A stretch of 64,000 nucleotides of DNA. Source: Saccharopolyspora phatthalungensis. Its GTDB lineage: Bacteria; Actinomycetota; Actinomycetes; Mycobacteriales; Pseudonocardiaceae. Every line of letters starts with the position of its first letter. Position 1 is the first letter of the stretch. A model generated the notes under the pieces. The model worked only from the letters and a program-made list of their open reading frames with translations. It had not been told where the DNA came from and ran no database searches. The stretch spans positions 2,480,001 to 2,544,000 of the forward strand of contig NZ_JACHIW010000001.1 in NCBI RefSeq assembly GCF_014203395.1, read 5' to 3'. Below, piece by piece: positions 1-11,353 of the stretch. The position numbers and the translations under genes were made by a program.

Positions 1-3732
<3,732 letters not shown>

Positions 3733-3750
3733 AGTGGCTAGTTGACCAAA

Positions 3751-3783
3751 GGGCCCCTGTCCGACTCCTCCGGACAGGGGCCC
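3751..3783 (+). terminator. rpoC terminator
   Basis: Perfect 13-bp stem, GGGCCCCTGTCCG (3751-3763) with CGGACAGGGGCCC (3771-3783), and a 7-nt loop, starting 19 nt after the rpoC stop. It is followed by TTGTCCGTCTT. This is a likely intrinsic terminator closing the rpoBC operon. Confidence 0.85.
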
Positions 3784-3938
3784 TTGTCCGTCTTCAACTG
3801 CGTGCGATGCACCGGGCGGGCGTGGAGTTCTCACGCTGCCGTGGCGATTCGTGTGCGCCGGCCGAACATAAGTCGGGGGTCCCGGAGCCCCCGCGGCGTC
3901 TGAGGTTCCGTTACCGGCACCGCTACAAACACTCCCTA

Positions 3939-3999
3939 GTTGGCCGGGCGGCCGTGAGCCGTTAGCGTGTGCGACGGTGACGGGAGGTGGATCATGAAC
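3939..3999 (+). repeat. Direct repeat A1: promoter/RBS block, copy 1
   Basis: 61-bp block identical to 4999-5059. It ends with the first codons of the downstream gene (ATGAAC) and includes the ribosome binding site GGGAGGTGG and a promoter-like pair (TTGGCC, 17-bp spacer, TAGCGT). Each copy precedes one of two paralogous genes. Confidence 0.95.
3940..3968 (+). promoter_or_regulatory. Putative promoter of first paralog
   Basis: TTGGCC (3940-3945), 17-bp spacer, TAGCGT (3963-3968). The match to an actinobacterial housekeeping-sigma promoter is moderate. Support comes from exact preservation of the same arrangement before the second paralog while other noncoding sequence has diverged. No transcript evidence. 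Confidence 0.5.
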
Positions 4000-4767
4000 C
4001 ACCCTGGGCAGCAGCCGGGTGTTCCGATCGTGGAGTGGGCGTCGCGGCTCGGGTGGCGTATTGCCTGGAACGTGCCCGATGGTGTGCTGAACCAGTTGCC
4101 GGGCGCGCCTTTTCACAAGTACCGGCGCAAGTCCGTGCCGGTCGTGCTGGCCGGGCCGTACCAGGGGATGCCCGCGTTGGCGATGCACATCGACTACACC
4201 TCGAAGCAATCCAGTTCGGGCGGCTCGTACTACTCGGCGAGCACGGACATGTATGTGAGCACGTCGAAGACGACCAAGCGGGTGTCGACCTGCGGCGTGG
4301 TGGTCCTGGAGTTGTCGTCACCGGTTCCGGAGCTGGTGCTGGACGAGAAGCGGGAGAAGCTCGACGACATCCTGGACATTTTCAGCTTCAACCGTTCCAA
4401 GGACCTCATCCAGGGCGGAGCGGTCGATGTCGGGCCCGCCGCGTTGAACGTCTACCACGCTTCCGGTGCCTCGGCGGGGTTCGTGCGCTCGATGGTGACG
4501 ATCGAACGCACGCAATGGCTTTACAACCAGGGGCGAGGCCCGGCGTCCAACACGACCTTGGGCAAGGTCTGCTTCCGGCTCTCCGGCCGCAAGGTCATCG
4601 TCTGGTGCGGCCGCAATTTCAAGGAGCCCGCCGTGCTAGACAACCTCTTTGGCGTGGCGCAGGAGATCGTGCGCTGGATCCCGCCCGCCGCATACCAGGA
4701 CCCCGCGGCCGCACAAGCCGACCAGCAGCACACGCCGTTGCCCCAACTTCAGCTCCCGTTCAGCTGA
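3994..4767 (+). CDS. Hypothetical protein, first of a tandem paralog pair
   Basis: 257-aa soluble protein with no signal peptide or membrane segment. ATG 3994 is chosen because GGGAGG lies just upstream; an in-frame GTG at 3967 lacks one. Features shared with the paralog at 5054: EWASRLGW near the N-terminus, LPGAPFHKYRRK, a Tyr/Ser/Thr-rich stretch, LEL..P.PEL, FRLSGRKV and WIPPAA, then an identical 23-residue C-terminus. The GW/PG.PF pattern resembles an actinobacterial family of uncharacterised, often membrane-anchored proteins, but I cannot name a function. It stands alone after the rpoC terminator. Confidence 0.8.
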   Translation: MNHPGQQPGVPIVEWASRLGWRIAWNVPDGVLNQLPGAPFHKYRRKSVPVVLAGPYQGMPALAMHIDYTSKQSSSGGSYYSASTDMYVSTSKTTKRVSTCGVVVLELSSPVPELVLDEKREKLDDILDIFSFNRSKDLIQGGAVDVGPAALNVYHASGASAGFVRSMVTIERTQWLYNQGRGPASNTTLGKVCFRLSGRKVIVWCGRNFKEPAVLDNLFGVAQEIVRWIPPAAYQDPAAAQADQQHTPLPQLQLPFS

Positions 4768-4768
4768 A
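4695..4768 (+). repeat. Direct repeat B1: shared 3' end, copy 1
   Basis: 74-bp block identical to 5782-5855. It covers the last 23 codons, the stop and one base beyond. The two genes are far more divergent between the A and B blocks, so identity at both ends suggests recent duplication with a replaced middle, or gene conversion. Confidence 0.95.
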
Positions 4769-4998
4769 CCCATCGAGACGGGGCGGCGCATGGGCAGTGC
4801 CTACTCCGGGAACCTTGGTTGGGGTATAGATCACCTCGGGGGCGCACCCGACCGCACGGTGCGGGTCGCTTCGGGGAAAATCGCCAATCTCGCTGCGCGG
4901 GCCCCTCGATTACCCGGCCAACGTTCCTGGACACGGCACTTGCTTCGGCCGTGGTCACTGAGGTGGCCGCCGCGTCCGAACAGTTGCTTGCGGCGAAG

Positions 4999-5059
4999 GT
5001 TGGCCGGGCGGCCGTGAGCCGTTAGCGTGTGCGACGGTGACGGGAGGTGGATCATGAAC
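4999..5059 (+). repeat. Direct repeat A2: promoter/RBS block, copy 2
   Basis: Identical 61-bp copy of 3939-3999, placed the same distance from the start codon of the second paralog. It carries the same TTGGCC (5000-5005), N17, TAGCGT (5023-5028) arrangement. The 230 bp between the first gene's stop and this repeat shows no supported gene. Confidence 0.95.
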
Positions 5060-5854
5060 GTTCCCGGGTCGCAGCCAATGCCGGGGGACCCGTTTCAGCA
5101 GTGGGCGGCGCAGCAGGGTTGGCGGATCGCACGGGACGTGCCGACGGACGTGCTGGAACAGCTACCCGGGCCGCCCTTCCACGAGTACCGGCGCAAAGCG
5201 ATTTCCTTGCTACTGGCCGGTCTTCATGAAGGCATGCCGGCACTGGTCATGCAGCTTGCGAATTCCTACCAGCACTCGGCGCCGAGCGGTTCTTACTATT
5301 CGCCGGGTGCCGACCGGCAGGTATCGACTTCCACTACTCATACCGGTACATCGATGACCAGTGTCGCGGTGCTGGAGTTGCCGGCTCCTGTCCCGGAGCT
5401 CTTGGTCGAGCAGCAACGGGACAAACTGGACGACGTGCTGAACCTGTTCAGGTTCAACCGCTCCCGAAGGCCGTTCCAAACCAGCCCGGTCGCGACGGTG
5501 CAGATCGGTGATCCGTCGCGGTCGCTCGAAGCGTTCACGTACCACCTCTCCGGTGCCAGCCCGCAGTACGTGCAGGCCGTGGCGACACCGGAACGACTGA
5601 ACTGGTTGTACGCCTCGTTCGGCACTTATGCGGGCCTGGATGTGCAGGCACGGCCATACTTTCGCTTCTCCGGGCGCAAGGTCATCTGCTGGACCGGGGA
5701 AAGGCTTTTCAATCCCAAAGCGGTTGATGATCTGCTCGGCTGGGCGCATTTTCTGACGAGCTGGATTCCGCCTGCCGCCTTCCAGGACCCCGCGGCCGCA
5801 CAAGCCGACCAGCAGCACACGCCGTTGCCCCAACTTCAGCTCCCGTTCAGCTGA
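5054..5854 (+). CDS. Hypothetical protein, second of a tandem paralog pair
   Basis: 266-aa paralog of the gene at 3994, in the same orientation. Shared landmarks are WAAQQGWRI, LPGPPFHEYRRK, a Ser/Tyr/Thr-rich central loop, LELPAPVPEL, a DKLDDVLNLF.FNRS segment, FRFSGRKVI and WIPPAA, plus the identical C-terminal tail ending QLQLPFS. The middle is clearly diverged, so the copy is probably functional rather than decaying. No signal peptide, membrane helix or known catalytic motif is seen. Start ATG has GGGAGG 8 nt upstream. The promoter is probably the duplicated block just before it. A hairpin follows the stop. Confidence 0.8.
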   Translation: MNVPGSQPMPGDPFQQWAAQQGWRIARDVPTDVLEQLPGPPFHEYRRKAISLLLAGLHEGMPALVMQLANSYQHSAPSGSYYSPGADRQVSTSTTHTGTSMTSVAVLELPAPVPELLVEQQRDKLDDVLNLFRFNRSRRPFQTSPVATVQIGDPSRSLEAFTYHLSGASPQYVQAVATPERLNWLYASFGTYAGLDVQARPYFRFSGRKVICWTGERLFNPKAVDDLLGWAHFLTSWIPPAAFQDPAAAQADQQHTPLPQLQLPFS

Positions 5855-5855
5855 A
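5782..5855 (+). repeat. Direct repeat B2: shared 3' end, copy 2
   Basis: Identical 74-bp copy of 4695-4768, ending one base after the stop codon of the second paralog. Confidence 0.95.
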
Positions 5856-5864
5856 TCCTTCGAG

Positions 5865-5902
5865 GTGAGAGGCATCCTTGGCGGGTCAAGGATGCCCCTC
5901 AC
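5865..5902. terminator. Bidirectional terminator between convergent genes
   Basis: 16-bp stem with one mismatch (GTGAGAGGCATCCTTG / CAAGGATGCCCCTCAC) and a 6-nt loop. It lies between the second paralog (+) and the WXG-like gene (-), so it can serve both. Confidence 0.7.
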
Positions 5903-5922
5903 CCATCATTTGCTCGGTTGGT

Positions 5923-7149
5923 TCACCAGTTGAGGTCACCGCTGATCGTCTGGTCCGGCGGGACTTCGGTGAAGCCGCCTTCCTTCGCCTGCTTCTCCAG
6001 GGCGTCGGCTGCAGTGCCGAGGCCGCCGGCCACCTGGTTGAAGCCGGACTTGGCGACGTCCTTTGCGCCGTAGCTCGGGGTGGATTCGCGGGACGTGACG
6101 GGGTTGCCGTCGGCGTCGCGGACGGGGTTGCCGTTCGCGTCGAGCTTGGTGCGTGTTCCGTCGTCGCTGACCGATGCGACGTCGCCGTCGCCGTCGACGG
6201 TGTACCCGTCCTGCTCGGCCTTTGCGGTGTTGCCCTTCGCGACCTGATCGGCGATGCCCTTGCCGTCCTTGAGCTGTTTTTTCGTGTCGCCGAGGGCCTT
6301 GCTGCCGATGTCGGCGGCGCCTTTCCCGCCGTCACCGCCGGGTTTTCCGTCGGTGATCTGCTGGACGCTTTCGTAGATGCGGATGGCGTCCAGGATCGCC
6401 TTGATGGCCGTGATCACGTCCATGATGTGACCGATGATCTTGGTGATCTTCTGGATCTGCTGGGCGGCCCGGGCGCAGGTGATGCCCGCTTCGGCCGTGG
6501 TCACCGCGGTCGCCGCGGCGATCGAGCCGCCGAAGGTCGGGCCCGCCGACGCCGTTGCCGTGATCCAGGTGGTGATGGCCCAGGTCAGGAAGTCGGCGAG
6601 GATGCCCTTGATGACCCCCTCGGCCGCTTGCATCATGGTGCCGCTCATCTGCAGCAGTTGGGAGAGGTTGTTGGCCTGGCCGCCGGTTGACTGCACGCCC
6701 TCGATGAATTTGGCCATCTTCTTGCGCAGCGCGTCGGCGGCCTCGCCGTCCCAGTTGGCGAGCTCGGTGTCGAGCGTGTTCGTCAGGTTCTGCGCCAGCT
6801 TGTCGATTTCGCCCTGCACGCCGGCGAAGGCTTCCGCGCCCTTGGCTAGTGCTTCGCTGTCGCCGGTGACGAGCTGGATCGCGTCACGCACCGGCGCCAC
6901 GAAGTTGATCACGAACTCGACCCCGGTGCCGATGAGAAAACCCATCGGGTCCAGCGCGAAACTGGTCGCGCTGGACAGGTAGCTCTCGATGTCGCCCTTG
7001 AGCGCTTCGACGTCGCCCTTCCCGGCGTGGTCGTTGGCGCTGATGATGTCCTTGACGAACGGCAACTTGCCGAACGCCGAGCCGTCGACCGGCGACGCGG
7101 CCGGGTTGAGCGCGCTGTTCTCGCTGATCGCTTCCGCATTGCTGGTCAC
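5923..7149 (-). CDS. Probable T7SS substrate with WXG100-like region
   Basis: 408 aa from GTG 7149, which overlaps the upstream stop in GTGA (7146-7149). The N-terminal half is helical and contains NWDGEAADALRKKM, a W-x-G turn as in WXG100/LXG-type secreted proteins. Next come an Ala/Thr-rich, weakly hydrophobic segment (ADFLTWAITTW..) and a helical ITKIIGHIMDVITAI region. The C-terminal part is hydrophilic with Asp-Gly-Asn repeats (DGDGDV, DANGNPV, DADGNPV). No known toxin domain is recognised. It is the last gene of a three-gene translationally coupled unit. Its role as an exported effector or scaffold is inferred from architecture and neighbours. Confidence 0.75.
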   Translation of the reverse strand: MTSNAEAISENSALNPAASPVDGSAFGKLPFVKDIISANDHAGKGDVEALKGDIESYLSSATSFALDPMGFLIGTGVEFVINFVAPVRDAIQLVTGDSEALAKGAEAFAGVQGEIDKLAQNLTNTLDTELANWDGEAADALRKKMAKFIEGVQSTGGQANNLSQLLQMSGTMMQAAEGVIKGILADFLTWAITTWITATASAGPTFGGSIAAATAVTTAEAGITCARAAQQIQKITKIIGHIMDVITAIKAILDAIRIYESVQQITDGKPGGDGGKGAADIGSKALGDTKKQLKDGKGIADQVAKGNTAKAEQDGYTVDGDGDVASVSDDGTRTKLDANGNPVRDADGNPVTSRESTPSYGAKDVAKSGFNQVAGGLGTAADALEKQAKEGGFTEVPPDQTISGDLNW

Positions 7150-7505
7150 CAGGAACCGCCTCCGCCCCCACTGCCGGCGCCCTTGGTCAGGTCGCCGAAA
7201 AGCTTGCTGAACATGTCGGCGATCGACTGGTCGGCGTCCTGGTACTCCTTGCCGCACGCGGTCAGATCCTCGCCCGCCTTGGTCAGCCCTTCGGCCATCT
7301 CGTCGAGGTGCTGCTTGAACTTCTCCAGCAGATCGCGGTACGAGCTGTAGGTGGTGGCCAGGCCGAGCAGGCCCCAGGAGATCTCCGGGACCTCCGCCCC
7401 GGCGGCCTTGTCCTTGATGGACTTCGCGTCGGCGTTCATCCGGTCGACGTTGGTGCCGCAGCGCATGATCGCGTCGGCGGAAGCTCTGTAGCCGGGCATC
7501 GTCAC
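7146..7505 (-). CDS. EspC-like small T7SS protein
   Basis: 119 aa, all helical, with the pattern PGY.A.ADAIM, then SWGLLGLATTYSSYRDLLEKF, characteristic of EspC/type VII secretion target proteins of about 100 residues. It ends in a Gly-rich tail. GTG start at 7505 overlaps the preceding stop in GTGA; an ATG two codons later is possible. Members of this family are exported as partners of larger WXG/LXG substrates through ESX systems, which fits its place directly before the 408-aa WXG-like protein. No core ESX gene is adjacent; the machine is about 40 kb away. Confidence 0.75.
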   Translation of the reverse strand: MTMPGYRASADAIMRCGTNVDRMNADAKSIKDKAAGAEVPEISWGLLGLATTYSSYRDLLEKFKQHLDEMAEGLTKAGEDLTACGKEYQDADQSIADMFSKLFGDLTKGAGSGGGGGSW

Positions 7506-7939
7506 CGCCCGCCGTCGAGGAAGGAATCCGGAAATTCGTCGTCGTCCGGCGCATTCCGCGGCTGCTCGACCGGGGCGGCGAACAGCTCGTCCTGAGTGCG
7601 CAGCACGCGTTCGCGAACATCGCTGTCCGGCACGTATTCCTGCACGATCTCGGCCTGCTTGCGGGCGGCTTCGGCGACCGCCTGTTGCAGGGTGCTCATG
7701 ACGGTGCCGGACAGCTGGGCGGGCGATTGCCGCAGCGCGTCCTGGGTGAACTGGATTCCGGTGACGCCACCGGGGCCGGCGGTGACGGTGACCGAGCGAT
7801 CGGCGGAGGTGGCGGAAGCCTGTAGCTCGCTGATCTGCTCCCGCATTCGGCTGAAGTCGCCCATCTGTTCTTCGGCCCGGCGGCCGGCTTCCTTGAGCGC
7901 TTCTAGCTTGCGTTGCAGATCATCCAGATCCGCTGGCAT
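7502..7939 (-). CDS. YbaB/EbfC family protein
   Basis: 145 aa. An N-terminal coiled coil (LDDLQRKLEALKEAGRRAEEQM) is followed by SVTVTAGPGGVTGIQF, the typical YbaB/EbfC beta region, then a helix and an acidic C-terminal tail. ATG 7939 has GAGGAGG about 6 nt upstream; longer upstream frames lack a ribosome site. YbaB-like proteins in actinobacteria are often first in cassettes encoding EspC-like and WXG-like secreted proteins, where they may act as DNA-binding or chaperone-like factors. The last point is inference. It is translationally coupled to the next gene. Confidence 0.85.
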   Translation of the reverse strand: MPADLDDLQRKLEALKEAGRRAEEQMGDFSRMREQISELQASATSADRSVTVTAGPGGVTGIQFTQDALRQSPAQLSGTVMSTLQQAVAEAARKQAEIVQEYVPDSDVRERVLRTQDELFAAPVEQPRNAPDDDEFPDSFLDGGR

Positions 7940-8105
7940 GACTCGCCTCCTCGGCGCAGTGCTGATTGGTTCTGACCGACGATGATTGCTGATCAGCTGC
8001 CGCGATGGGGCGAGTAGCGAAAAATTTCTGGAGGTCGGCGCGCGTTCGCGGTCGCAGCTCGCCGCCGTCGAGTCAGGACCGATCGGGTGATACGTGACTG
8101 TGTCC

Positions 8106-8954
8106 CTATTCCGGCGGCTGCCGTTGTTCGTACTGACGCACGTAGTTCTTGATGAGCCGCCGGGAATCCGACTCGCCCAGCGCGAGTTCCCGGAGGTGCT
8201 CGGTCGTCTCGACGAACACCGCGACGTCGTCCGGGGCATCCAGGATACCGATCGCGCACCGTTGCTCCAGGTGCACGGTCGGGCGGTCGTATACGAAGTC
8301 GACCAGCATGAACGCGCCGAGCAGGCCGGCGTAAGCGCCGATCGCGTTCGGAATCGCTCGAATCCGGATGTCCGCCGCCTCGGCCGCCCGGAGCAGGTGC
8401 TTGAGTTGCTCGATCATCACCCGCGGCCCGCCGATGGGCCGCCACAAAGCGCTTTCGTCGACGTAGAGGTCGTAGCTGACCGGTTCTTCCTTGTGCAGGA
8501 TGCCCTGCCGGAGTTGGCTCAACTCGATGTAGCGGTCCATCTGCTCCGGCGGGACGCCGTACGCGCTGAACAGTGCCCGGGTATAGCCGCGGGTTTGCAG
8601 CAGGCCGGGCAGCACGACCAAGGAGAACTGGGTGATTCGGGTGGCGCGCTGCTCGGCGTCCAGCAACGCGGTCAGCTGCGGCGATAGGTCCAGGCCCAGT
8701 TCCCACCAGGCGGGCTGGTCGAGGTCGCGGGCGAGCCGGAGCAGCTTCTCGCGTTCGGCGCCGGTCACCCCGAGGATCACCAGAACACTGGACAAATCCG
8801 TCTCGCTCAGTTGATGCTGGGCGAGTTCGATCCGGCTGACCTTGGACTCCGACCAGCCCAGTCGTTCGCCGAGCCGACGCATCGACATGCCGGTCGACTT
8901 CCGGGCCGCGCGCAGCTCTCGGGCGAGCGCTCGTGCTCGGGGGGAGCCAGTCAT
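8106..8954 (-). CDS. XRE-family regulator with DUF5753 domain
   Basis: 282 aa. The N-terminal helix-turn-helix (residues about 5-65) contains RALARELRAARKSTGMSMRRLGERLGWSESKVSRIE split by the recognition turn. The rest is a DUF5753 ligand-binding-like domain (LVVLPGLLQTRGYTRAL, GGPRVMIEQLKHLL, LDAPDDVAVF). ATG 8954 gives the usual family length; an ATG at 8966 is also possible and neither has a strong ribosome site. Such regulators usually precede a DUF397 gene, and none is present here. A palindrome 46 bp upstream of the start (9000-9029) is a candidate autoregulatory operator. Confidence 0.9.
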   Translation of the reverse strand: MTGSPRARALARELRAARKSTGMSMRRLGERLGWSESKVSRIELAQHQLSETDLSSVLVILGVTGAEREKLLRLARDLDQPAWWELGLDLSPQLTALLDAEQRATRITQFSLVVLPGLLQTRGYTRALFSAYGVPPEQMDRYIELSQLRQGILHKEEPVSYDLYVDESALWRPIGGPRVMIEQLKHLLRAAEAADIRIRAIPNAIGAYAGLLGAFMLVDFVYDRPTVHLEQRCAIGILDAPDDVAVFVETTEHLRELALGESDSRRLIKNYVRQYEQRQPPE

Positions 8955-8999
8955 GCGGCGTAGCATAGGACTTGATCGACTGGCCGGTACGGGTGTTGC

Positions 9000-9029
9000 G
9001 AGACTCCCACCGCATCTGGGAGTCTCCCA
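9000..9029. promoter_or_regulatory. Three-half-site inverted repeat, candidate operator
   Basis: GAGACTCCCA (9000-9009), a 7-nt gap, TGGGAGTCTC (9017-9026), and a further CTCCCA completing a second overlapping palindrome TGGGAGTCTCCCA (9017-9029). It sits immediately upstream of the DUF5753 regulator. Its alternating half-site layout matches the site at 60562-60592 before another DUF5753 regulator, although the sequence differs. Confidence 0.6.
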
Positions 9030-9173
9030 CTGCGTGGTTACTGTTTGGTAGCTCGGTCGGGGTCGCAACGACCGGGGCCAGGCCGTGTGGCGTGCCGTGT
9101 CGTCGAGGGGCCGACACGGCATGCCGCACCGCTGATTTCCGGGTTCGCGTCGCACAGCCAGGGGCGGAAAGGC

Positions 9174-9205
9174 CGGGCGTCGCCCCATTTTCGAGGCGAC
9201 GCCCG
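9174..9205 (-). terminator. Terminator of the 151-aa protein gene
   Basis: 11-bp perfect stem CGGGCGTCGCC / GGCGACGCCCG with a 10-nt loop, 28 nt past the stop of the minus-strand gene ending at 9233. Confidence 0.65.
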
Positions 9206-9232
9206 AGGGTGTGCGAGCGGTGGGAAGAAGTC

Positions 9233-9688
9233 TCAGGACTCGAGTTCGGCGAGGGCCTTGCGGACCCGCTCGACCTCGGCTTCCAGCTCGGCGAGCTTCG
9301 CCTCGTGCTGCTGACGCGCTTCGTGCAACACGCTTTCGATCGTGTCGGAGATGTCCTGGTGCAGCTCGGCGGCGGCCTTGGACACCGCGGCCGCAGCGAC
9401 CGGCAGGCCCTGCACGACGCGCTTGCCCGAATGCATCAGGTCGGCCTGCCACTCGCCGTCGGCGCTGCCGGTGACCGTCAGCGTGAGCTCGACCGTCCGG
9501 ATCTTCTTGGCCGTGCTCTGCTTGCGGGCCCGTGGCTTCTTCGCCGCCGGCTCGGCGGTCTCAGCGGACGCGGCGGATTCGGGCTGCGCCGACTCGGCCT
9601 GGGGTGACTCGGGCTGCGTCGGTTCGGGCTGCGTCGGTTCGGCTTGGGCCGACGCGGTCTGCTCGGTGCTCGTCTGCTCTTCGGTCAA
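9233..9688 (-). CDS. Uncharacterised protein with Glu/Pro/Ala repeats and coiled coil
   Basis: 151 aa. The N-terminal 55 residues are low complexity (repeated AEPTQPE/ESAQPE units). A basic patch (AAKKPRARKQSTAKK) follows, then a conserved core RTVELTLTVTGSADGEWQADLM with a beta-strand pattern, and a C-terminal coiled coil (HEARQQHEAKLAELEAEVERVRKAL). It recalls an actinobacterial domain of unknown function (possibly DUF6319, from memory). TTG 9688 is chosen because AGGAG lies 8 nt upstream and no ATG/GTG fits. No catalytic motif is seen. Downstream of the MocR gene but separated from it by 108 bp. Confidence 0.75.
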   Translation of the reverse strand: MTEEQTSTEQTASAQAEPTQPEPTQPESPQAESAQPESAASAETAEPAAKKPRARKQSTAKKIRTVELTLTVTGSADGEWQADLMHSGKRVVQGLPVAAAAVSKAAAELHQDISDTIESVLHEARQQHEAKLAELEAEVERVRKALAELES

Positions 9689-9796
9689 CGCTGTACTCCT
9701 GTTCGTCGCGGCAGGGGAACCAGAATATTAGAACAGGTGTTCCCCCGGTTGGTGGTGCGGACATGTCGGGCGCCGCGGCGGTGGCGCCCGCTCGGG

Positions 9797-11188
9797 TCAC
9801 CGCTGCAGGACGGTGACCAATGCTTGTAGCGCGGGGCGGAAGGCGTGCTCCGCGGGTGCGGCGTAGCCGATGACCACGCCGGGCGGGTGCTCTCCGGGAG
9901 CAACCCAGTACGGCCCGAGCACCTCAAGTTCCACCGAGTGCTTCCGCGCCCGTGTCAGGACTTCTCGCTCCGTCGGTCCCTCCGGGTCGAGCTGCAGGGT
10001 GATGTGCAGGCCCGCCGAAATCCCGGCCGGGTAGGGCCGGTGGTTCGCGCGCATGCCGCTCAGCGCATCGCGGAGTTGCTCCCGTCGCCTCCGGTACACG
10101 GCGCGCGATCGGCGGACATGCTGATCGTAGGCTCCCGACCGGATCAGCTCCGCCATGGCCAGCTGTTCGAACAGCGGGGCGTGCAGTCCGCTGTGTTCTT
10201 TGAGCGTGCGGACCGGCGCGACCAGCTGCGGGGGCAATGCGAGCCACGCGAGCCGCAGGGCGGGGGCGAGGGTCTTGCTGGCCGTGCCGGCGTAGGCGAT
10301 GTGGTTCGGTGCCATGCCTTGCAGCGAGCCGATGGGCTGGCGGTCGAAGCGGAACTCGCCGTCGTAGTCGTCCTCGATGATCAGCCGGTCTTCGGCCTTG
10401 GCCAGCTGGACGAGTTCCATCCGGCGCGTCGAGCTCATGGTGATGCCGAGCGGGAACTGGTGCGCCGGGGTGACCACCACGGCTTGGCTGTGCTGCTGCG
10501 CGACGTCGATGCCGTCGCGGTCGACGGGCACGCCGCGCACCGCCATGCCAAGGCTGGCCGGGATCGCGCGCAGGCTCGGCAGGGACGGGTCCTCGAAGTC
10601 GATCGAGTCCAGCCCCTGGTCGTGCAGGGCATTGCTGAGCAGCGACAACGCCTGGGAGTAGCCGTTGCAGATGATAATCCGGTCCGGCGTGGTGGCCACC
10701 GCGCGGACTCGGGCGAGGTAGTCGGCGAGGGCCTCGCGCAGTGCCGGATGCCCCTGCGGATCGCCGTAGTCGAGATCGCCCGCCGGGGTCGTTTGCAGGG
10801 CGCGGCGGCTAGCGGCCATCCAGTCCCGGCGCGGGAAGGAGCTGAGGTTCGGTCGGCCGGGGCGGAAGTCCCAGCGGGATGCGGGGGTTTCCAGGCGGGT
10901 CGGGGCGGCGACCGGGTCGGGGCTCGCCAGCCGTTCGGCGACGGTGGTGGGCGCACCCTGGCGGGACAGCAGGAAGCCCTCGGTGACCAACTGGTTGTAG
11001 GCGCGGGTGACAGTGCCGCGGGCGACGCCAAGGTCGTGCGCCAGCGCACGGGTGGAGGGGATGCGGCTGCCTGCCGGGAGGCGGCCGTCGCGGATCGCGG
11101 TGCGCAGCGCCTCGGCCAGCTTGCGGCTGTCGGGTCGGCCCACCCAATCCAGGTGCAGATCCAGCGAAGTGGACCATCCAACTGTCAC
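9797..11188 (-). CDS. MocR-type transcriptional regulator (GntR wHTH + aminotransferase-like domain)
   Basis: 463 aa. The N-terminal GntR winged helix (residues about 15-80) contains LAEALRTAIRDGRLPAG and STRALAHDLGVARGTVTRAY. The rest is a fold-type I PLP aminotransferase-like domain with SQALSLL, the PLP-contact region IIEDDYDGEFRF, and the PLP lysine in YAGTASKTLAPALRLAW. GTG 11188 gives the normal family length; longer in-frame extensions run into the divergent gene. Divergent from an AhpD-like gene with TGGACCA repeats between them. MocR regulators commonly control the divergent neighbour using PLP or an amino compound as effector; that is a family-based inference here. Confidence 0.92.
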   Translation of the reverse strand: MTVGWSTSLDLHLDWVGRPDSRKLAEALRTAIRDGRLPAGSRIPSTRALAHDLGVARGTVTRAYNQLVTEGFLLSRQGAPTTVAERLASPDPVAAPTRLETPASRWDFRPGRPNLSSFPRRDWMAASRRALQTTPAGDLDYGDPQGHPALREALADYLARVRAVATTPDRIIICNGYSQALSLLSNALHDQGLDSIDFEDPSLPSLRAIPASLGMAVRGVPVDRDGIDVAQQHSQAVVVTPAHQFPLGITMSSTRRMELVQLAKAEDRLIIEDDYDGEFRFDRQPIGSLQGMAPNHIAYAGTASKTLAPALRLAWLALPPQLVAPVRTLKEHSGLHAPLFEQLAMAELIRSGAYDQHVRRSRAVYRRRREQLRDALSGMRANHRPYPAGISAGLHITLQLDPEGPTEREVLTRARKHSVELEVLGPYWVAPGEHPPGVVIGYAAPAEHAFRPALQALVTVLQR

Positions 11189-11311
11189 AGCAATCGACCC
11201 TACCGAAGTGTCGCATTCGCGCCCCCGGCCTTTGGTCGCCGGCGATGTCGCCGCCGGCCCCGGGCGAACCGAGATTCCACTGGACCATCCGAGTGGGGTG
11301 GAACTGGACCA
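11170..11311. promoter_or_regulatory. Repeated TGGACCA motifs in MocR/AhpD intergenic region
   Basis: Three same-orientation copies: TGGACCATCCA (11170-11180, overlapping the MocR start), TGGACCATCCG (11281-11291) and TGGACCACTT (11305-11314). The second is flanked by CCACT...AGTGG (CCACT at 11278-11282). Repeated sites in a divergent intergenic region are typical for MocR-type operators; which of them is bound cannot be told from sequence. Confidence 0.5.
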
Positions 11312-11353
11312 CTTCGGTGGGCCGGTCGGTCCTAGCTTGGGGAGGTGAGTGGA

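Noticed and set aside
4819..5025. 68-codon open frame between the tandem paralogs
   Set aside because: No ribosome site and Arg/Gly/Pro-rich shadow-like composition.
7150..7620. In-frame extension of the WXG-like gene over the EspC-like gene
   Set aside because: Would overlap the EspC-like frame entirely; the GTGA overlap at 7146-7149 gives a natural start.
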